Below, piece after piece: positions 1 to 11,499 of a DNA stretch of 64,000 nt (its first letter is position 1; each line of letters opens with the position of its first letter). Origin of the DNA: Cerioporus squamosus (taxonomy: Eukaryota > Basidiomycota > Agaricomycetes > Polyporales > Polyporaceae); assembly GCA_022592435.1 (NCBI GenBank), contig JABYQS010000085.1, positions 100,179-164,178 on the forward strand, in the 5' to 3' direction. A program made the translations under genes and the position numbers. The notes under the pieces are model-generated. The model saw only the letters and a list, made by a program, of their open reading frames with translations, had not been told where the DNA came from and did no database searches.

Positions 1-2514
1 GTCCAGCGGTAGCGACACCGTCGACGTAGACGATGTGCAACCACAACGTGGAGCTCACGCACCATGGATCGCGAATGCGCACGTTCAATGTGTCCGGGAC
101 TGCGCTGACATCCATGATTGCGACACCATCCGAGTCCTCGTGGTCGGTGGCATGAGAACTCTTTGCCGGTAGGAGGAAGTCGTCGAAGACGCTCAAGGCA
201 TGCAGGCTTTTCACAGCGAGGAAGGCAGCAGCCCGCTTCGCTTCCTTCTTTGAACGCCTGGGCGGGCCGGTATAGACAAGGAGTTCCGGCGGTAGCGGCA
301 AGCTGGATGGCAGCTGCACCGTAGCGGTGTAATCGCCAGAGTACTTGGGGGTGTGCATGGGGGTGAATCTGTCGCGAGGAATCAGGGAGCAGAGGTGGTT
401 CAGCAGGCCAATGGCACTGTTGTATGTGAGGACGGCACCAGTCGAGGGTACTATGTAGCGTTCGCGCTCCGCAAGGTCGTATGGATCTGGCAGCTCATCG
501 TCCACCTCGTCCTCCTGGTGAACCTCGGCACCGACGTCGCGATCTTGGTACACCTTCTTCAGGTGAGGCTCGCTGTGGAGGAACTGTAGATATCGTTCAG
601 CTTGGATCTGTGCGCCATTCTGGACCATGATGATGAATGTAGATGTCTTGTGGCGGGCACGGCCACGGGACTGTAGGTATCCGACCATATGCTGCACCGG
701 ATCGAAGCGTATCACCAGATCGCAGGCCTAGGAGAAATCAGCTTCATGCGACAGATCTACTGGGGCATGGGTCCATGTTGCAAGTGCGAATAAACACTCC
801 AAGGCAGACCACAAGCCAGCCGAGGGTCACGCGGGTGTTATCTGCCGCAACAAGCGCGTAACTCTGGGTTGACCAGTAGGATGTTGGCCTGCAAAGCAGC
901 AGGGACCAATGCCTCAGTCAACATTAACAGCAAACCTACTGGGAAGTCCAGCCCTTCTTCCGCGACAGAGGTCGCCACAACTATGACATGTCAGTCCTCT
1001 TCCGCCCTCGACCTTACCAGAGCTACTCACGAAGGTTCAGCTGACGATCCCTGAACATTTTGACAGTATCTTGTTGGCCTCGGGTAGCCATCCCCTTGAG
1101 TTGCGCCTTGGTCAAACTTCCACCGGTACCATGTCCAACCAGACTTTCGGTCTTGATGAGCCCAGTGAGCAAAGGGATACGGGGAAGAATCGCGGCTAGG
1201 CAGTTAGCGATGTGGCGCTGCTCGACGAACACGATGCCCTGGAAGGTTTGCGTGTAACGCGAGAACAAGACCTCTGTTAAGACTTTGACCTTCGGGGAGC
1301 ACCAGCTTAGAGGGATTGGGATCGGCGTCGTACCGTCCGGGGGGTCGAAGAACGACCTGTACTCCGCCAAGATGGACTCCAGCTCCCTAAGCTTGGGATG
1401 GACAGAGCTGGCGAAGCCGGTCATCGTTCCGCCGCCGACAACCAGAGCGTACTGATCCGTGGTGAGCGTGTCCATGGCGCTCTCAAGGGCTTCCTGGATG
1501 AGCTGCGAGACACGTTGCCTGATTTCGGTGTAAAGGAAATACTCCGCGCCGAAGGGACCCAGGCTGTTTAACGTCACCTCGTATCTCGTCATGATTTTAT
1601 CCACCGGAAAGTCAATCTCGGGCGGAAGTCTCTCTAGATCCAAGCTTTGTCGTAACGATCGTCTGGGGTATTCGGGGTATTGGGGAGGAGGCGCGGGGTA
1701 TACTTGTATGTGCTATTGACGTGGTCAGCCTCTATCATACGCGATGGAGATTCGCGCACCTCTTCGGGCCGAGGCGCGTGTCCGACGAGCTCATCGACAT
1801 GTTCCTTGACAGCGATGACTTTCGCGTCGAGGTTGCGCTCAAGCGTAGTGAGTGATTCCGCGGCGTTCTTAGGATTCCAGATCGGCGATGCAGTCATGCC
1901 AAAGACCTTGGGACGCGAATCGGAGGGCGCCTGGAAGTATTCGCGCATGATACCGTTGTACGCGTGGTTCTTGCGCGTGTGATGGCACTCATCGAATATG
2001 AGCAGGGAAACCTGTGTCGCTATGAGCAGGAAACGAGCTACATACACGCAGATGCGCACCTTGTCCATCCGCCAATGTGAATGCGTCAAGATGTTTAAGA
2101 ATATTTGTGCTGCGGTGGGATTGTATATTCAAGCATACTCGAGTGCACGACGATGAACATACCTGTCATGACGAAGACATCCGAGTCGTCAAACTCCCTC
2201 TTCCACCCCGATCTGTCGCCCATCTCGTGCGCCGTCGCGCCTGAGAACTGTCGGACGCGCAGGGACGTCTGCTTCGCGATGAACTCGCCCTGCTGCTGGA
2301 CGAGTGCCACCTTCGGGACGAGGAAGACGACGATTCTCTCCTTCCCCGCATTCTGCGCCACAATCCACTTGATGAGGAGCGTGCTGATGTAGGTCTTGCC
2401 GCTGCCGGTGTCGAGTGCTGCGATGACATTGCCTTGCTGAGCCCGCACGAAGATCTCCTCCTGGTATCGCCGCGGAAGGAGCACGTCGCTGATCTCGTCC
2501 AGAGAGACTGACAT
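1..2514 (-). CDS. Dicer-like ribonuclease, N-terminal helicase part (runs off the left edge)
   Basis: A Dicer cuts double-stranded RNA into small RNAs for silencing. The 5' part is here. The start is the ATG at 2514. Exon 1 (2163-2514) carries helicase motif I (DTGSGKT). After a 53-nt intron (2110-2162) comes the DECHH motif II and a TAS motif III. A probable short intron just before the DECHH exon brings WRMDK next to VSLLIFDECHH. A 41-nt intron near 1664-1704 restores frame. Introns at 981-1030 and 728-939 join exons reading LVATSVAEEGLDFP and ACDLVIRFD. Motif VI (QSRGRARH) follows, then from about 550 to 1 the Dicer dimerisation (dsRNA-binding fold) domain. PAZ and RNase III domains would lie beyond position 1. 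The 212-nt intron 728-939 is long for this genome. The family call is very safe; the exact exon joins are inferred. Confidence 0.9.
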
Positions 2515-2724
2515 CGTAGTCGAACTTCAAGAAAGCAACACATAAACAAGAACGTTATAGACAGGAAGACATGTTGAAGGGAGAGAGCAAGCCGGTTTGG
2601 GCGGGTTTCAAGCGAACTGCTGCGGTAAGTAGCTTGTTGTATGCCGAACTTACAACGAACTTACTTGGATTGATGGGCGCTCCAATACGGACATCTCGCC
2701 CTCTTACCACCAGCCTCTCTGCAG

Positions 2725-3755
2725 ATGCCTATCGAGACGCACCCTCTACAGAAGACTTTCCGGCCTGGTGACCCCGCGGAACTCAGAAATAAGCAGGGCA
2801 GATGCCGGAACTGCGACAGAGCCCGGAAAGATGGGGAGCGCTTCATGGTCTGCAAAGGATGCAAGACCGCGCTCTACTGCAGCGAGGAATGCCAACGCGC
2901 ACAGTGGCCGCAGCACAAGTAAGTGTCCAGCCACATGTTCCCCGTACGTGTCTTCTTGACCCAGCTCTGCAATGGAGGACCCTGTGCAAGTTCCAGCGCG
3001 AGAACGAGCAGTTGCTCGCGGAACGGCCTGAGCTCATCGAAGCTCCTGTCCCCGGCATGCCCAACTTCATCGAGCTCCAGGCGCTCCTCCGCGACTTCAC
3101 GGAGATCCATCGTCCTTCCTTCCAAGGCATCCTCCAGGCCAAGGCCTTCATGCTCGGCGGTGCCGAGAACTTCCTTACCAAAGAGCCCAAGATGTGCCTC
3201 GTCCCGTTGAAGTACCGCGAGCCCGGTCCCGAGGGCGCGAACCCCGCGCTCACGCTCTCGTACACCAACTGCGCCTTCCTCCCGCTGGACCGCGTCCTCT
3301 CCGATGCGTCCGAGCACAGGGAGCGCTTCAAGGAGGGCTGGGACGCGTCTGCGGGTCTCCGGGACCGCCTCCGTGCCGCCAACGCAGGCGACGACGAGTT
3401 CGTCGATCTCCTCCCTGTTCTGTTCGCCCCGCAGCTCGGACCCGCGCAGTTGGGCTACTAGTAGTACTACCCCATGTACCGCACCTTCGGCTCGAGCCTG
3501 CGCCCGCACCCCACCCCCGACGGCGTAAAGTCAGACCTGCAGACGTATGGGAAGTTCATCGAGCTAGGCGTCGTCGTGCGCGCATCGAGAGGGAAGGTCA
3601 TGCCTGGGTACATGAAGAACCTCGGCAAGAAGTGGGAATGGCGCGTGCTCTTTGACTGGGAGACCGAACCGGAGTGGGTCAAAGGGAATGGCAAGGCCCG
3701 CGTGCGACTGCTGCAGCGTAAGCTGGCCGAGGTTGCGCAGCCGTCTGCGACGTAG
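2725..3755 (+). pseudogene. MYND zinc-finger protein with two in-frame TAG codons
   Basis: Exon 1 (2725-2918) encodes a MYND finger: CRNC, then CKGC, then [12 protein letters not shown] 59-nt intron (2919-2977) joins AA to G, giving HKTLC and so the last zinc-binding Cys. The body continues with no further intron to 3458, then two consecutive TAG codons occur (3459-3464). The same frame resumes at once with YYPMYR and stays open to 3755. The paralog at 51291 reads FFYPQYR at this point, so the sequence after the stops is real coding sequence of the family, not chance. MYND domains bind proline-rich partners; the function of this family is unknown. The gene starts about 210 bp from the divergent Dicer start. 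It is either a young pseudogene, a readthrough gene or a sequence error. Confidence 0.75.
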
Positions 3756-5248
3756 TGGTGGTGTTGGACTGTTGGAGCCTTGCAGGTTCACCTTTCGGAT
3801 CCATGTTTCTTGCTTTGCTTATGCTCTGGCATATCTGTATATCTGTTGCTCGTCACTATCGTTGTATCATGTTGTACTATACTGTAACCTACACGGCCCT
3901 TACTCGCCAATATATCGTGTCATGAAGACCATCATAGTATACCTGACAAGAACAGAACAACCACGACAACACTAGTTCACTGTGCCAACTCAAATACTCA
4001 GGACTAGCATGCCACCGTACGACTCACACGTCCACAGGAGATCACGCCAAGTTCTCCCAAAGAGAATCTGGAGAGAATATCGGATATTCACCACGTTTTC
4101 TCCACATACTCAACCGCCCCGATTCTCAAGCACTTCTCAAACAAGTACGCTATTCTACGATCACCTGACCAACGTGGTAACGCGTCGCGACTCGCATACG
4201 TCAGACCCTCTGCCCTCGAGGCCTCCGCTCGAGGCCTTATAATCCTGCACTCATATATGCTGTGGCCAGTGCTCTCTCCCCCGACTCTTGCGCACGCCTC
4301 TCTCAAAGTTTCGACACTGCTGTCCCGCCCAATGCTGATCTCTCGCCCGACGCTGCTCCTGGCAACAAAGTGCCTCGTCCGGAGTTGCCGACACTGCTCT
4401 GCATGGTGGGTATCCATATGCCATGTGCCATGCGTCAATCGCTCCAGCTCACGGTCGTCGGTGCGCTAGATAGGCGCATATATGAGCCTGAGCAAGCTCT
4501 CAGGTGCGTGCTCGATCATCCGGTCGAACTGATACTAATTGCTTCTCTCACCTATTCCCTCCAGACTATGACCACGGCTGTATGCGCCCCTCAGACGTGT
4601 CGTGAGTCTGATTATGCGCTCGTGCCAGACTTGTATTGACAGTGCCGCATACAGCCGTGTTGCGTCCACATTCAGATGGTTCCATCAGGAACAGTAGTAC
4701 ATCAGTGAGTCCGACCCATTTATCTCTTTGCTTCTTCGCCTCACCCACGCTCATATAATCTGGGCTCTGGCGTCATCCATACACTCGTCTGGTATGCATA
4801 TTTTGTTCGTGCATGTTGCCTCTTCACTGATTGCTGTATGCATTCATCTGTTAGAGTCCGTGTCGGTCGCTACAACGCCAGCAAGTTGGCAGCCATGGGA
4901 TCAGAGGTGCGCTCTGAGGTAGACCATAGACAATCATGAGGCCGGTATCTTTCTGTCTGATGTAGTTAGCACTGGTGAATGGGTCCAGTGTATCCTAGAC
5001 GAATAGGTGCCAATTGCAATATATACACAGCTCCGTTACATCTCCTAGGAAAGCTACAAGCTACGTGTGAAGCACCCGTGGGTGGGCCGTGGTCCTGCTA
5101 TGCTAGGCTACAGGCGCCCCCTGCCAGATCCTTGGAAACTGGTCGAGAATCTCCAGATAATGTCCCGTACTCAGGAGGTTCTCGATACATTCTCGTCCTG
5201 GGAATAAGCCGAAAATCTGAGGAGTACGTCGGATACCCGGCAAATACT
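3756..5248 (+). other. Intergenic, no supported gene
   Basis: Open frames on both strands are short and resemble no family I know. The stretch just after 3755 is AT-richer, as expected for a 3' flank. A short repeated motif (ctcgaggcc) occurs near 4213-4236. I see no RNA gene. Confidence 0.5.
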
Positions 5249-6707
5249 CTACTCGAAAATCTGCCGTGACGCCCAGTGGTCATGTCCCTGCGCCTTCAGC
5301 TCCCCAACAATCCTCAAGAGCGCATCCCTCCGCATCGGGATCCACATCGCCTCCGTGCCCGCACCCGCGCCCTGCGCCGCGACCACCATCCCATGGTCCC
5401 GGAACTCCCCAAGCAGCGCACGCAGCGACGTGTCGTTCGTCGCCACGAAGTTGTCGCGCGCCGCCGCGAACAGCCTGTCATAGTCGTACGCGTGCTCCGG
5501 CGGCCCCGCGCCCGCACCCGCCCCGTCCTGCTGATCCGCCGGTGCCGCGGAGGCGTCCATGACCTCGAGCTGCTTCGAGCCCAGGAGTACGAAGAGCTTC
5601 TTCGCTTTGGACGTGACGCTCGCGAGGACATGCCGCGCTGCTGTCTCCGTAACCAGCGCGCCAGGGGCCGCCGCGCCACCCGTCGCAGCGGCCACGGCGG
5701 CGGCAGAGGTAGCGGGGGTCTTCGCGCCCCGGAGCGCAGCCGCCCCGGCGAGGGAGGTCGGGTCTGCGTACGCCAGCTCAAAGTCGTACGGGGCGAGCGT
5801 GGTCAGGTCGTGCCAGAGCCACGCGAAGCCCCGGCTGGGCACCACGCCCGTGCGCGAGCTCTCTCTCTTCTGGCTGCTCGGAGGCGGTGGGCGTGTGCGG
5901 CTCCGGTTTGCGCGCGAAGAGCTCGGAGAGCGACCAGCGCTGCGCGCTGGCGATGTGGTCGGAGGACGCGACGATGTGGATGTGCGGCGCGAGAGCGAGG
6001 AGCGCGAGGGCCGCCCGGTTCCTGGGCGCGCGGAACGCGTTGCCCTCGATGGTGTGGATGACGATGTAGAGGTCCGGGGCGTCCTCGATCGAGAAGAACG
6101 CGTGTATGCGCTGCACTTGCGCGTCCATGCCCGAGGAGGACGAGGACGAGGGGCCGTCGAGCACCCCGGGGACGCGCTCGATGCCGGCGAGGAGGTCTTT
6201 GAACGCGAAGCTCGGGTGGAAGCCGTTCGCGACGACGACGTGCGCGCCCGTGCGCGCGAGGTCCTTCGCGAACGCGTTGAGGAAGTCGCGTTTCGAGCCG
6301 TACCCGTACATCAGCAGGTTGAAGCCCTCGCGCAGCTCCGTCCTGAACCGCCTGAAACACGCTCGACGCGTCTTGGGGTCGCGCCAGAGGACGCGTTCGC
6401 GCTCGCGCGGGTCCGCGCGGAGCTTGGTGAGGACGGCGGAGTACTCCTCTGGGGTGAGAGGGGGGACGAGCGCGGAGAAGACGTTGGAGGAGGTGCGTGA
6501 GGGCTTGGAGGCTTGGAGGAAGTACGCGTCGAAGGAGGTGTGGGTCGCGAAGCCTTGCGAGGGTTCGTCAGGTGCGAGGAGGTCGTCCTCTTCGTCGTCG
6601 TAGTCTGAGAGGTGCCTCCGGCTAGGCGTCGCGGACTCGCTGACCGGCCAGTTCTCAAGCTCTTCGTCATCGTCCGCGTAGGACGTGTGTTCGCTTTCTG
6701 AGCGCAT
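5249..6707 (-). CDS. ORC2: Origin recognition complex subunit 2
   Basis: ORC2 is a subunit of the six-protein complex that marks replication origins in the nucleus. The start at 6707 opens an acidic N-terminus. The conserved core follows: EGFNLLMYGYGSKRDFLNAF, then VVVANGFHPSFAFKDLL, then IVIHTIEGNAFR. The C-terminal part reads GFAWLWHDLTTLAPYDFELAY and continues to the stop at 5249. No intron is needed across the core. The frame carrying the core and the frame carrying WLWHDLTT differ by one base. The switch point is a CT dinucleotide run at about 5859-5868 and no GT-AG intron fits there. ORC2 is essential, so a length error in the run or an untypical splice is more likely than loss of the gene. 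The extra Ala/Gly-rich insert near 5500-5730 is not usual for the family. Confidence 0.88.
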
Positions 6708-7662
6708 GGGTCAAGGTTCACAAGCAGCGAGGAGCAAGACAATTGAGGTGGTCAGTCCTCCCAGGTGGTGGGCACTAGTCAGTCCAGACGGTAGTGGTTA
6801 GTCTTGAGACGATTTGTCTATACGAAGCAGATAGTTGCACCGGCGTTGTGTTGTGTAACGGAGTAGGCGACCGGAGGTGGTGGTTAGTGTCCAAGGTGTG
6901 CTACTAGCAGTAAGTACAAGGTGAGTGGTGGTCGGGAGAGAATGAGAGGCGCTCGCAGCCTTCATCCGTACCACCATCGTAATCAACGCATTCTTCAACC
7001 GACCGCAGACGACGAGCACCCTACAAACCGATCAAGACAGGACCATGATATTCCTGCCTGCTGCTGCATTGTCTCCCTCTTGCTGTCTTACCTTTTCGCC
7101 CGCATTCGAGTCTTCCTACCCCGCCATCGTGTACGACGACCAAGTACAGCACGAGTGTGTTCTCCGATCTCGTGAAAGCCCACTGGATTGTAGGCTACGA
7201 ACCTGTATACACGAGTAGGCGAGGTGTGTGCTGGCATCGGCTGAGGTGAGTCTACCTATGACTCTTCTACGGATCCGAGTCCCCCTTCGAGCTCCTGGCT
7301 CCCGCGCAGAGTAGACCCGGTGCATGGCGCGAAGTCTCCGCTCCAGATGCGAATAGGACATACGACAGGATGCGAAAGGCTGGTTGGAGCCTCTCGTGCA
7401 ACTTTCGCGTCGTGTCGCTCAGCTGTATCCCATCCCGGCCATAGACGATTGGACTCAAGGCCTTTCTTGTGGCTCGAGTACGTGCCAGGTCTGTGAACTC
7501 GAGCGAGATGAATCTAGAGCCCCTTCAAGCCCCAGGAGCTCCTGGCCAGCGACTCATCGCGTCTAGCACTCAAGTGTCCCGAGGTGACCAGGACCAAAGC
7601 AAGTACGTGCACAAGCTGAATTTACACTACAACTTGTCCATGAAGCAAAGTGTTTACAGGAC
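6708..7662. other. Intergenic, nothing recognised
   Basis: Upstream flank of ORC2 and 3' flank of the next minus-strand gene. Open frames are under 85 codons and match no family I recognise. Confidence 0.5.
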
Positions 7663-8435
7663 TCATGCGCCCTCTTTGACGTCCTCCATTGCCTCCTTCG
7701 CGTCGCCATTCGCGTCTTTGGTTGCCTCCTCGGCTTCAGCGGCCTCCTTGGCCTCGCCAGCCTCACCCTCCGCCGGCTCAGCGCCCTCCTCCGCATGTTC
7801 GGCGCCAGCCTCAGCATCCCCCTCCTTCGCATCCTTGCTGCCAATGACAGTCGCGTTGATCCTTCACGCGGCATGTACGTCGTCAGCACTCGCCAATCAC
7901 GGTCTCGAAGCCGACGAGGGGTACCGGGTACGTACGTGAGTATAACGTGAACCTTCTCCTTTTCGCCGCCCTCCGAGTTCTCGATCTCGACGGTGAACCG
8001 CTTGTTGCCCTTCCAGCCATATGAGCCGGTTGCGAACGTGCTCGGCTGGAGCGCGACGTGGCCGATGTTCCCTGGGTCGGTGGACGCGACGGTCGTTGTC
8101 TCGGCATCATCGGAGAGCACGGGCGGGGTGTGCGTGAGGTTGACGTGGATGGGCAGCGCGCTCTTCACGAACGCAGACGCGGCGAGGTTGGCCTGGGTGG
8201 ACACGACGTCAGTGAGCCTTCCCTGGGCGCATGCAGGACATGAGCGCACCTTGGGGCCCTTCTTCCCTCCTCGGCCACCACGGCCGGTCTTCGATGAACT
8301 CTCTGTCTTGGGCGCCTTGGCGCTCCGTGTGGTCGGGCCAGCACCCTCGTCCTCAGCAGCACGTTTCTTGGGTGCTACGGCGGGAGTCAGCGGCGCGTCC
8401 TGCGGGAGGAGGGGGGCGGGACACTCACGCATAAC
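7663..8435 (-). CDS. Hypothetical protein with Lys/Glu/Ala-rich acidic tail
   Basis: I do not recognise this protein. Two exons are clear: 7936-8435 and 7663-7861, joined over a 74-nt intron (GTACGT...AAG, 7862-7935) that gives VHVILTINATVIG. The N-terminal third is rich in Pro, Ala, Arg and Lys with a basic Gly/Arg patch (TGRGGRGGKKG), so it may be nuclear or nucleic-acid binding. A single CPAC follows, then a soluble central domain with no membrane span. The last 55 residues are an almost pure Ala/Glu/Lys/Asp tail, which is likely disordered. The start is uncertain: an ATG at 8564 is in the same frame, and the one at 8435 overlaps a donor-like GTGAGT. No Pfam-type motif is visible. Confidence 0.55.
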
Positions 8436-8764
8436 GGGTCGTGTCGTGTGCGGGGGCGGGGGCGGTGGTGAGAGTTGGAGTCGAGTAAGGGGACGTGCGA
8501 ATGGGTAGAATGGTGATATATATCCAGGACTGGACGTGGCCCATAAGCGGCAAATAGAGGCCATGACAACCGCCCGCTAGGTACCGACTGCCCCCGACAT
8601 GCGGTCGCATGCTCATGACATCACGCGTCGCCCGCCCGGACGCGTCGGTGGCACGCGCCTTTCCCACACGCACCGCCGATCTTCTGTCCACAACCACCGG
8701 CTACCCCACTCATGGACTATATGCGTGCTTCAGTTGCTCTCACTCGTTAGTCTCAGCTCCCGGT

Positions 8765-9044
8765 TTCGTCCCCAGCGCTGCAGCCCCAGCAAAGCTGCTG
8801 GAAAAGAACAAGGAGTTGGAGGGTGTCGCTGCTCTCAAGCGACTTTTTGAAGCGCATAGAGGAACTGGAAGAAGATTGCGATGGCATGGCAGATGTAGGC
8901 ATAAGTAGGTGCGCACCTCTCCTATCCCAGTAATAGGATCACCGTCTAGGCATAAACCCCCGCGTCCATATTCACGTCGGACAAGTGCTGGAGCAGTGGC
9001 CAAACATGTTCCGTATTCTTTATACTGTCTGCACGCAGCGGTGA
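8765..9044 (+). CDS. DAD2: DASH/DAM1 complex subunit Dad2-like, frame break inside
   Basis: Dad2 is a small coiled-coil subunit of the outer-kinetochore ring that holds chromosomes on spindle microtubules. The sequence shows KLLEKNKELEGVAAL in one frame, then FLKRIEELEEDCDGMADVGI in another, then VGQVLEQWPNMFRIL. This order (charged helix, MAD-G, V-L-x-x-W-x-x-M/V-x-x-I) is the Dad2 pattern. A 45-nt intron (8905-8949) joins the last two pieces. The first two are out of frame near 8840 with no possible intron, and a few residues appear to be missing compared with the pattern I recall. The start codon is unresolved; a small 5' exon is likely. The stop is at about 9044 unless a short intron extends it. 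The family call is moderate, and the gene may be damaged. Confidence 0.5.
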
Positions 9045-9671
9045 GTGAATCACACCCGCCCTGCCTTACAGTATCCAGAGAGCAGATGCACGCGACGTGC
9101 GGGGAGGGCGTCGAGACGTCGAAGATTAAACCAATGTATAGAGTACTTACTCGGGGCTTGCCGAGCACGGTTCCTCCTCCTTTCCTACCATCCATCAACC
9201 ACAGAGAGTCCCCGGGAGCAATATCGGTCTACGCAAGCTTCAACGCATGGTTCTAAGCGTCCCGATCCTTGAAGATACCGGGAGAACATGAGCACGAGCC
9301 ACGGCGGCGACCCTCGGTCTGTCCCATCATTCTTATCCCGTCCAGCTCAGCAGCTTGCTCATCCGGCGCGTCATGCTTAGGGGACTATCATATCACAAAT
9401 CCTTTATCGCCTATGTCGCTTCTGATACCCATTCGGCGCAGCGCGGACACGAGCCGCGCTGCCAGCACCAACGTGTTCGGCCTGAGTTGAAATAATTGGT
9501 CGAGTAGCGGAAAGATGCATATGGAACACGCGAGGGGTACGTATATTTGCAGCTGTTCTCCTATGTTTTCCTGCTCATCGCACCGCCCTGCATAAGGCCC
9601 CGCACTTGTGATCCACCAGGACCTTCGTACTTATTGCTTTGCTCGAGCTCAACTCCCGTTCCACCTGTCGC
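9045..9671 (+). other. Intergenic, upstream flank of the CMD-like gene
   Basis: No frame with family similarity. The region holds the 3' end of the DAD2-like gene and the promoter of the gene starting at 9672. No clear TATA box is seen. Confidence 0.5.
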
Positions 9672-11499
9672 ATGGCCGAACTCGCCACTCCTGACTTCCT
9701 CGCCAGCCTCAGGGCGCTCTACCCGTCTACGTCCTCCTCCGATCCGAATCTATGGGCTGTCGTGGCAGCGGTGTCGTTCAGCGCATCCAACATCGCAGAG
9801 GCAGTCCCGCTCGTCTTCCATTCCGCACTCGACGGGCTCGTCCAGGCACAGCGACAAGCGGGCACCCCCACTGAGGCGGCGCACTCTGAACAGCTTGCGC
9901 TCGCTCGAAAAATCCGCGAGGCGGTCCTGCAGTCTGGGCTGCTCAGCGGGATGCCGAGGGTGAGTCGTCGTGCTCGATGTTCAGTGTTCTGACTCGGGGT
10001 CCGAGAGTACTGTGTGTCCAAGTTGCGTGTCATGGCGCCTTGACCAGCGGGATTTGCGTGCTCATCGGACCGATATATCCGATGCGGACGCATGTCTCTA
10101 GTGGCTACTGGCGGCGAAGAATTGAGGATTCCCGAAGTCTCCTGTCCAGCTGCTCATGTCCAGCACTCATCATGCATCATGTCCTGCTATTGCCTGGGCC
10201 TTCCTTAGCGAAGGCTGCTTTCAATCCGTCATCCAAGCGAAGTCCAATACCGCGCCTTGCACGATAGAGGCACGTTCGTCCAGTATCCGGAGCCGGTCCA
10301 TGGGCTTGTGGGCTCATTGGGCCACTCAGAGGTGACGATGACGTGGGCCCGATGCCAGGTGTGTCACGAAGGAGGAGGTCGCGCCTGTGGACCATCCTCC
10401 TGTCTCTGAGTGCGGGGTTCAGTGGATAGAGCACGCTCGTAATGGTGGACGAGTTGATGATAGTAAGAACACTACCAACTCGACGCTCGAGCTCCATGAC
10501 CATACCGTCTTGTACTGTTTTGTGCTTCGTGTCCGTTGCCACGGCCTTTTACTCATCTTTCGCTTATGGCACAGGCAATAAATTCCCTCGTCGCCTTGCA
10601 CAAAGTCATGCCCGAACACCTGCGCGAGACGAAGCCTCTCCGGTAAGCGCCCTCTTCCCGTTCCATCTTGATACTAGCCTTCAACAGGTAGACCACTCGC
10701 CTTCTCCCGAGGGGCGAGGTGTCAAGTCCGCCGTGCCGCCGACGCGACGTCCTTCATCAATGTCCGCTTGGCTCAGGCTCCAAGCTTCTTGCTTTCTTAC
10801 TTCATGGTTTTCTCACTTCTTTCTCTACCACAACCTACACTGACTGCGCCCGGTGGCGACTGACAGGGACACAAAGAAGCCCCCTGAGCAGTGCGACAAG
10901 CGCGGCGAGGAGCTTTTCGGGGCGGTCTACCGCGACAGCGCGCAGAGTGTGCAGACGCTCCTGGATGCAGCGTACCCCGACCTAGGTCCGTCCTTCCCTA
11001 CCTCTGCCCAACTGTATGTCACCGTCGGAAGCATCGCTGACGTGCTCGATCGCTTCTCTCAACACGCCCGCCATGGCCGACATACCCATCGACCTCGCGC
11101 GACGACCGGCACTTTGTGGTGGCACATCCACGAACCCCCAAACCTCCGGTCCTCCAAACGCCTATCCTTCTCCCGCGCAAACCCGCGCTGGCGCTCCCTA
11201 ATCTGGACTCTGCTTGTCGCCGATATCTACGGCTACCACCAGGCTGGTTCTGCACGACGGTCGGGTACGGCATGACCTACGGTGGGACGGACGTCCTCAC
11301 GCCCGTCGAGCTCATCTACGTCATGGTCGCCGCGCTCATCGCGGTCGACTCGCCCACGCAGGTCGGGTGGCACCTTGCGAATGCCCGCCGCAGCGGCGCG
11401 CCGCTCGCCGAGACCCGTGCGGTCCGCGAAACCGCGATGCAGGTCGCCAGGCGGGCGGGAGTCGTGTGGAGGGCGGGCGTGCCTGAGGTCGTGGAGTAG
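9672..11499 (+). CDS. Carboxymuconolactone decarboxylase / AhpD-like family protein
   Basis: The AhpD/CMD fold covers small all-helical peroxidase-type and decarboxylase enzymes; this fungal branch has no settled substrate that I know. Four exons are clear: 9672-9959, 10575-10642, 10867-10985 and 11243-11499. They give 243 residues with every junction in phase. The start context is the ATG of MAELATPDFL. Exon 3 has the conserved CDKRGEELFGAVY and VQTLLDAAYPDLG; exon 4 has YGMTYGGTDVLTPVE, then a helix with VGWHLANARRSGA, then AMQVARRAGVVWR. Exon 4 lacks the bacterial AhpD CxxC pair, so peroxidase activity of that type is doubtful. Introns of 615, 224 and 257 nt are four to ten times the usual length in this window. 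There is no targeting signal obvious to me. Confidence 0.8.

Noticed and set aside
2919..2977. Acceptor at 2964 (cccag) for the MYND intron
   Set aside because: It leaves the wrong frame; the acceptor at 2977 keeps frame and provides the last Cys of the finger.
3411..3464. A 48-nt intron that would remove the tandem TAG codons
   Set aside because: It would delete a segment conserved in the paralogs (LLPV...), uses a weak GTTCTG donor and has no room for a branch site.
5276..6500. Two long Arg-rich plus-strand ORFs
   Set aside because: Antisense shadows of ORC2 in GC-rich DNA.
10400..10520. tRNA gene inside the long intron of the CMD-like gene
   Set aside because: Only a D-arm/A-box-like stretch is present; no acceptor stem, no proper T loop.
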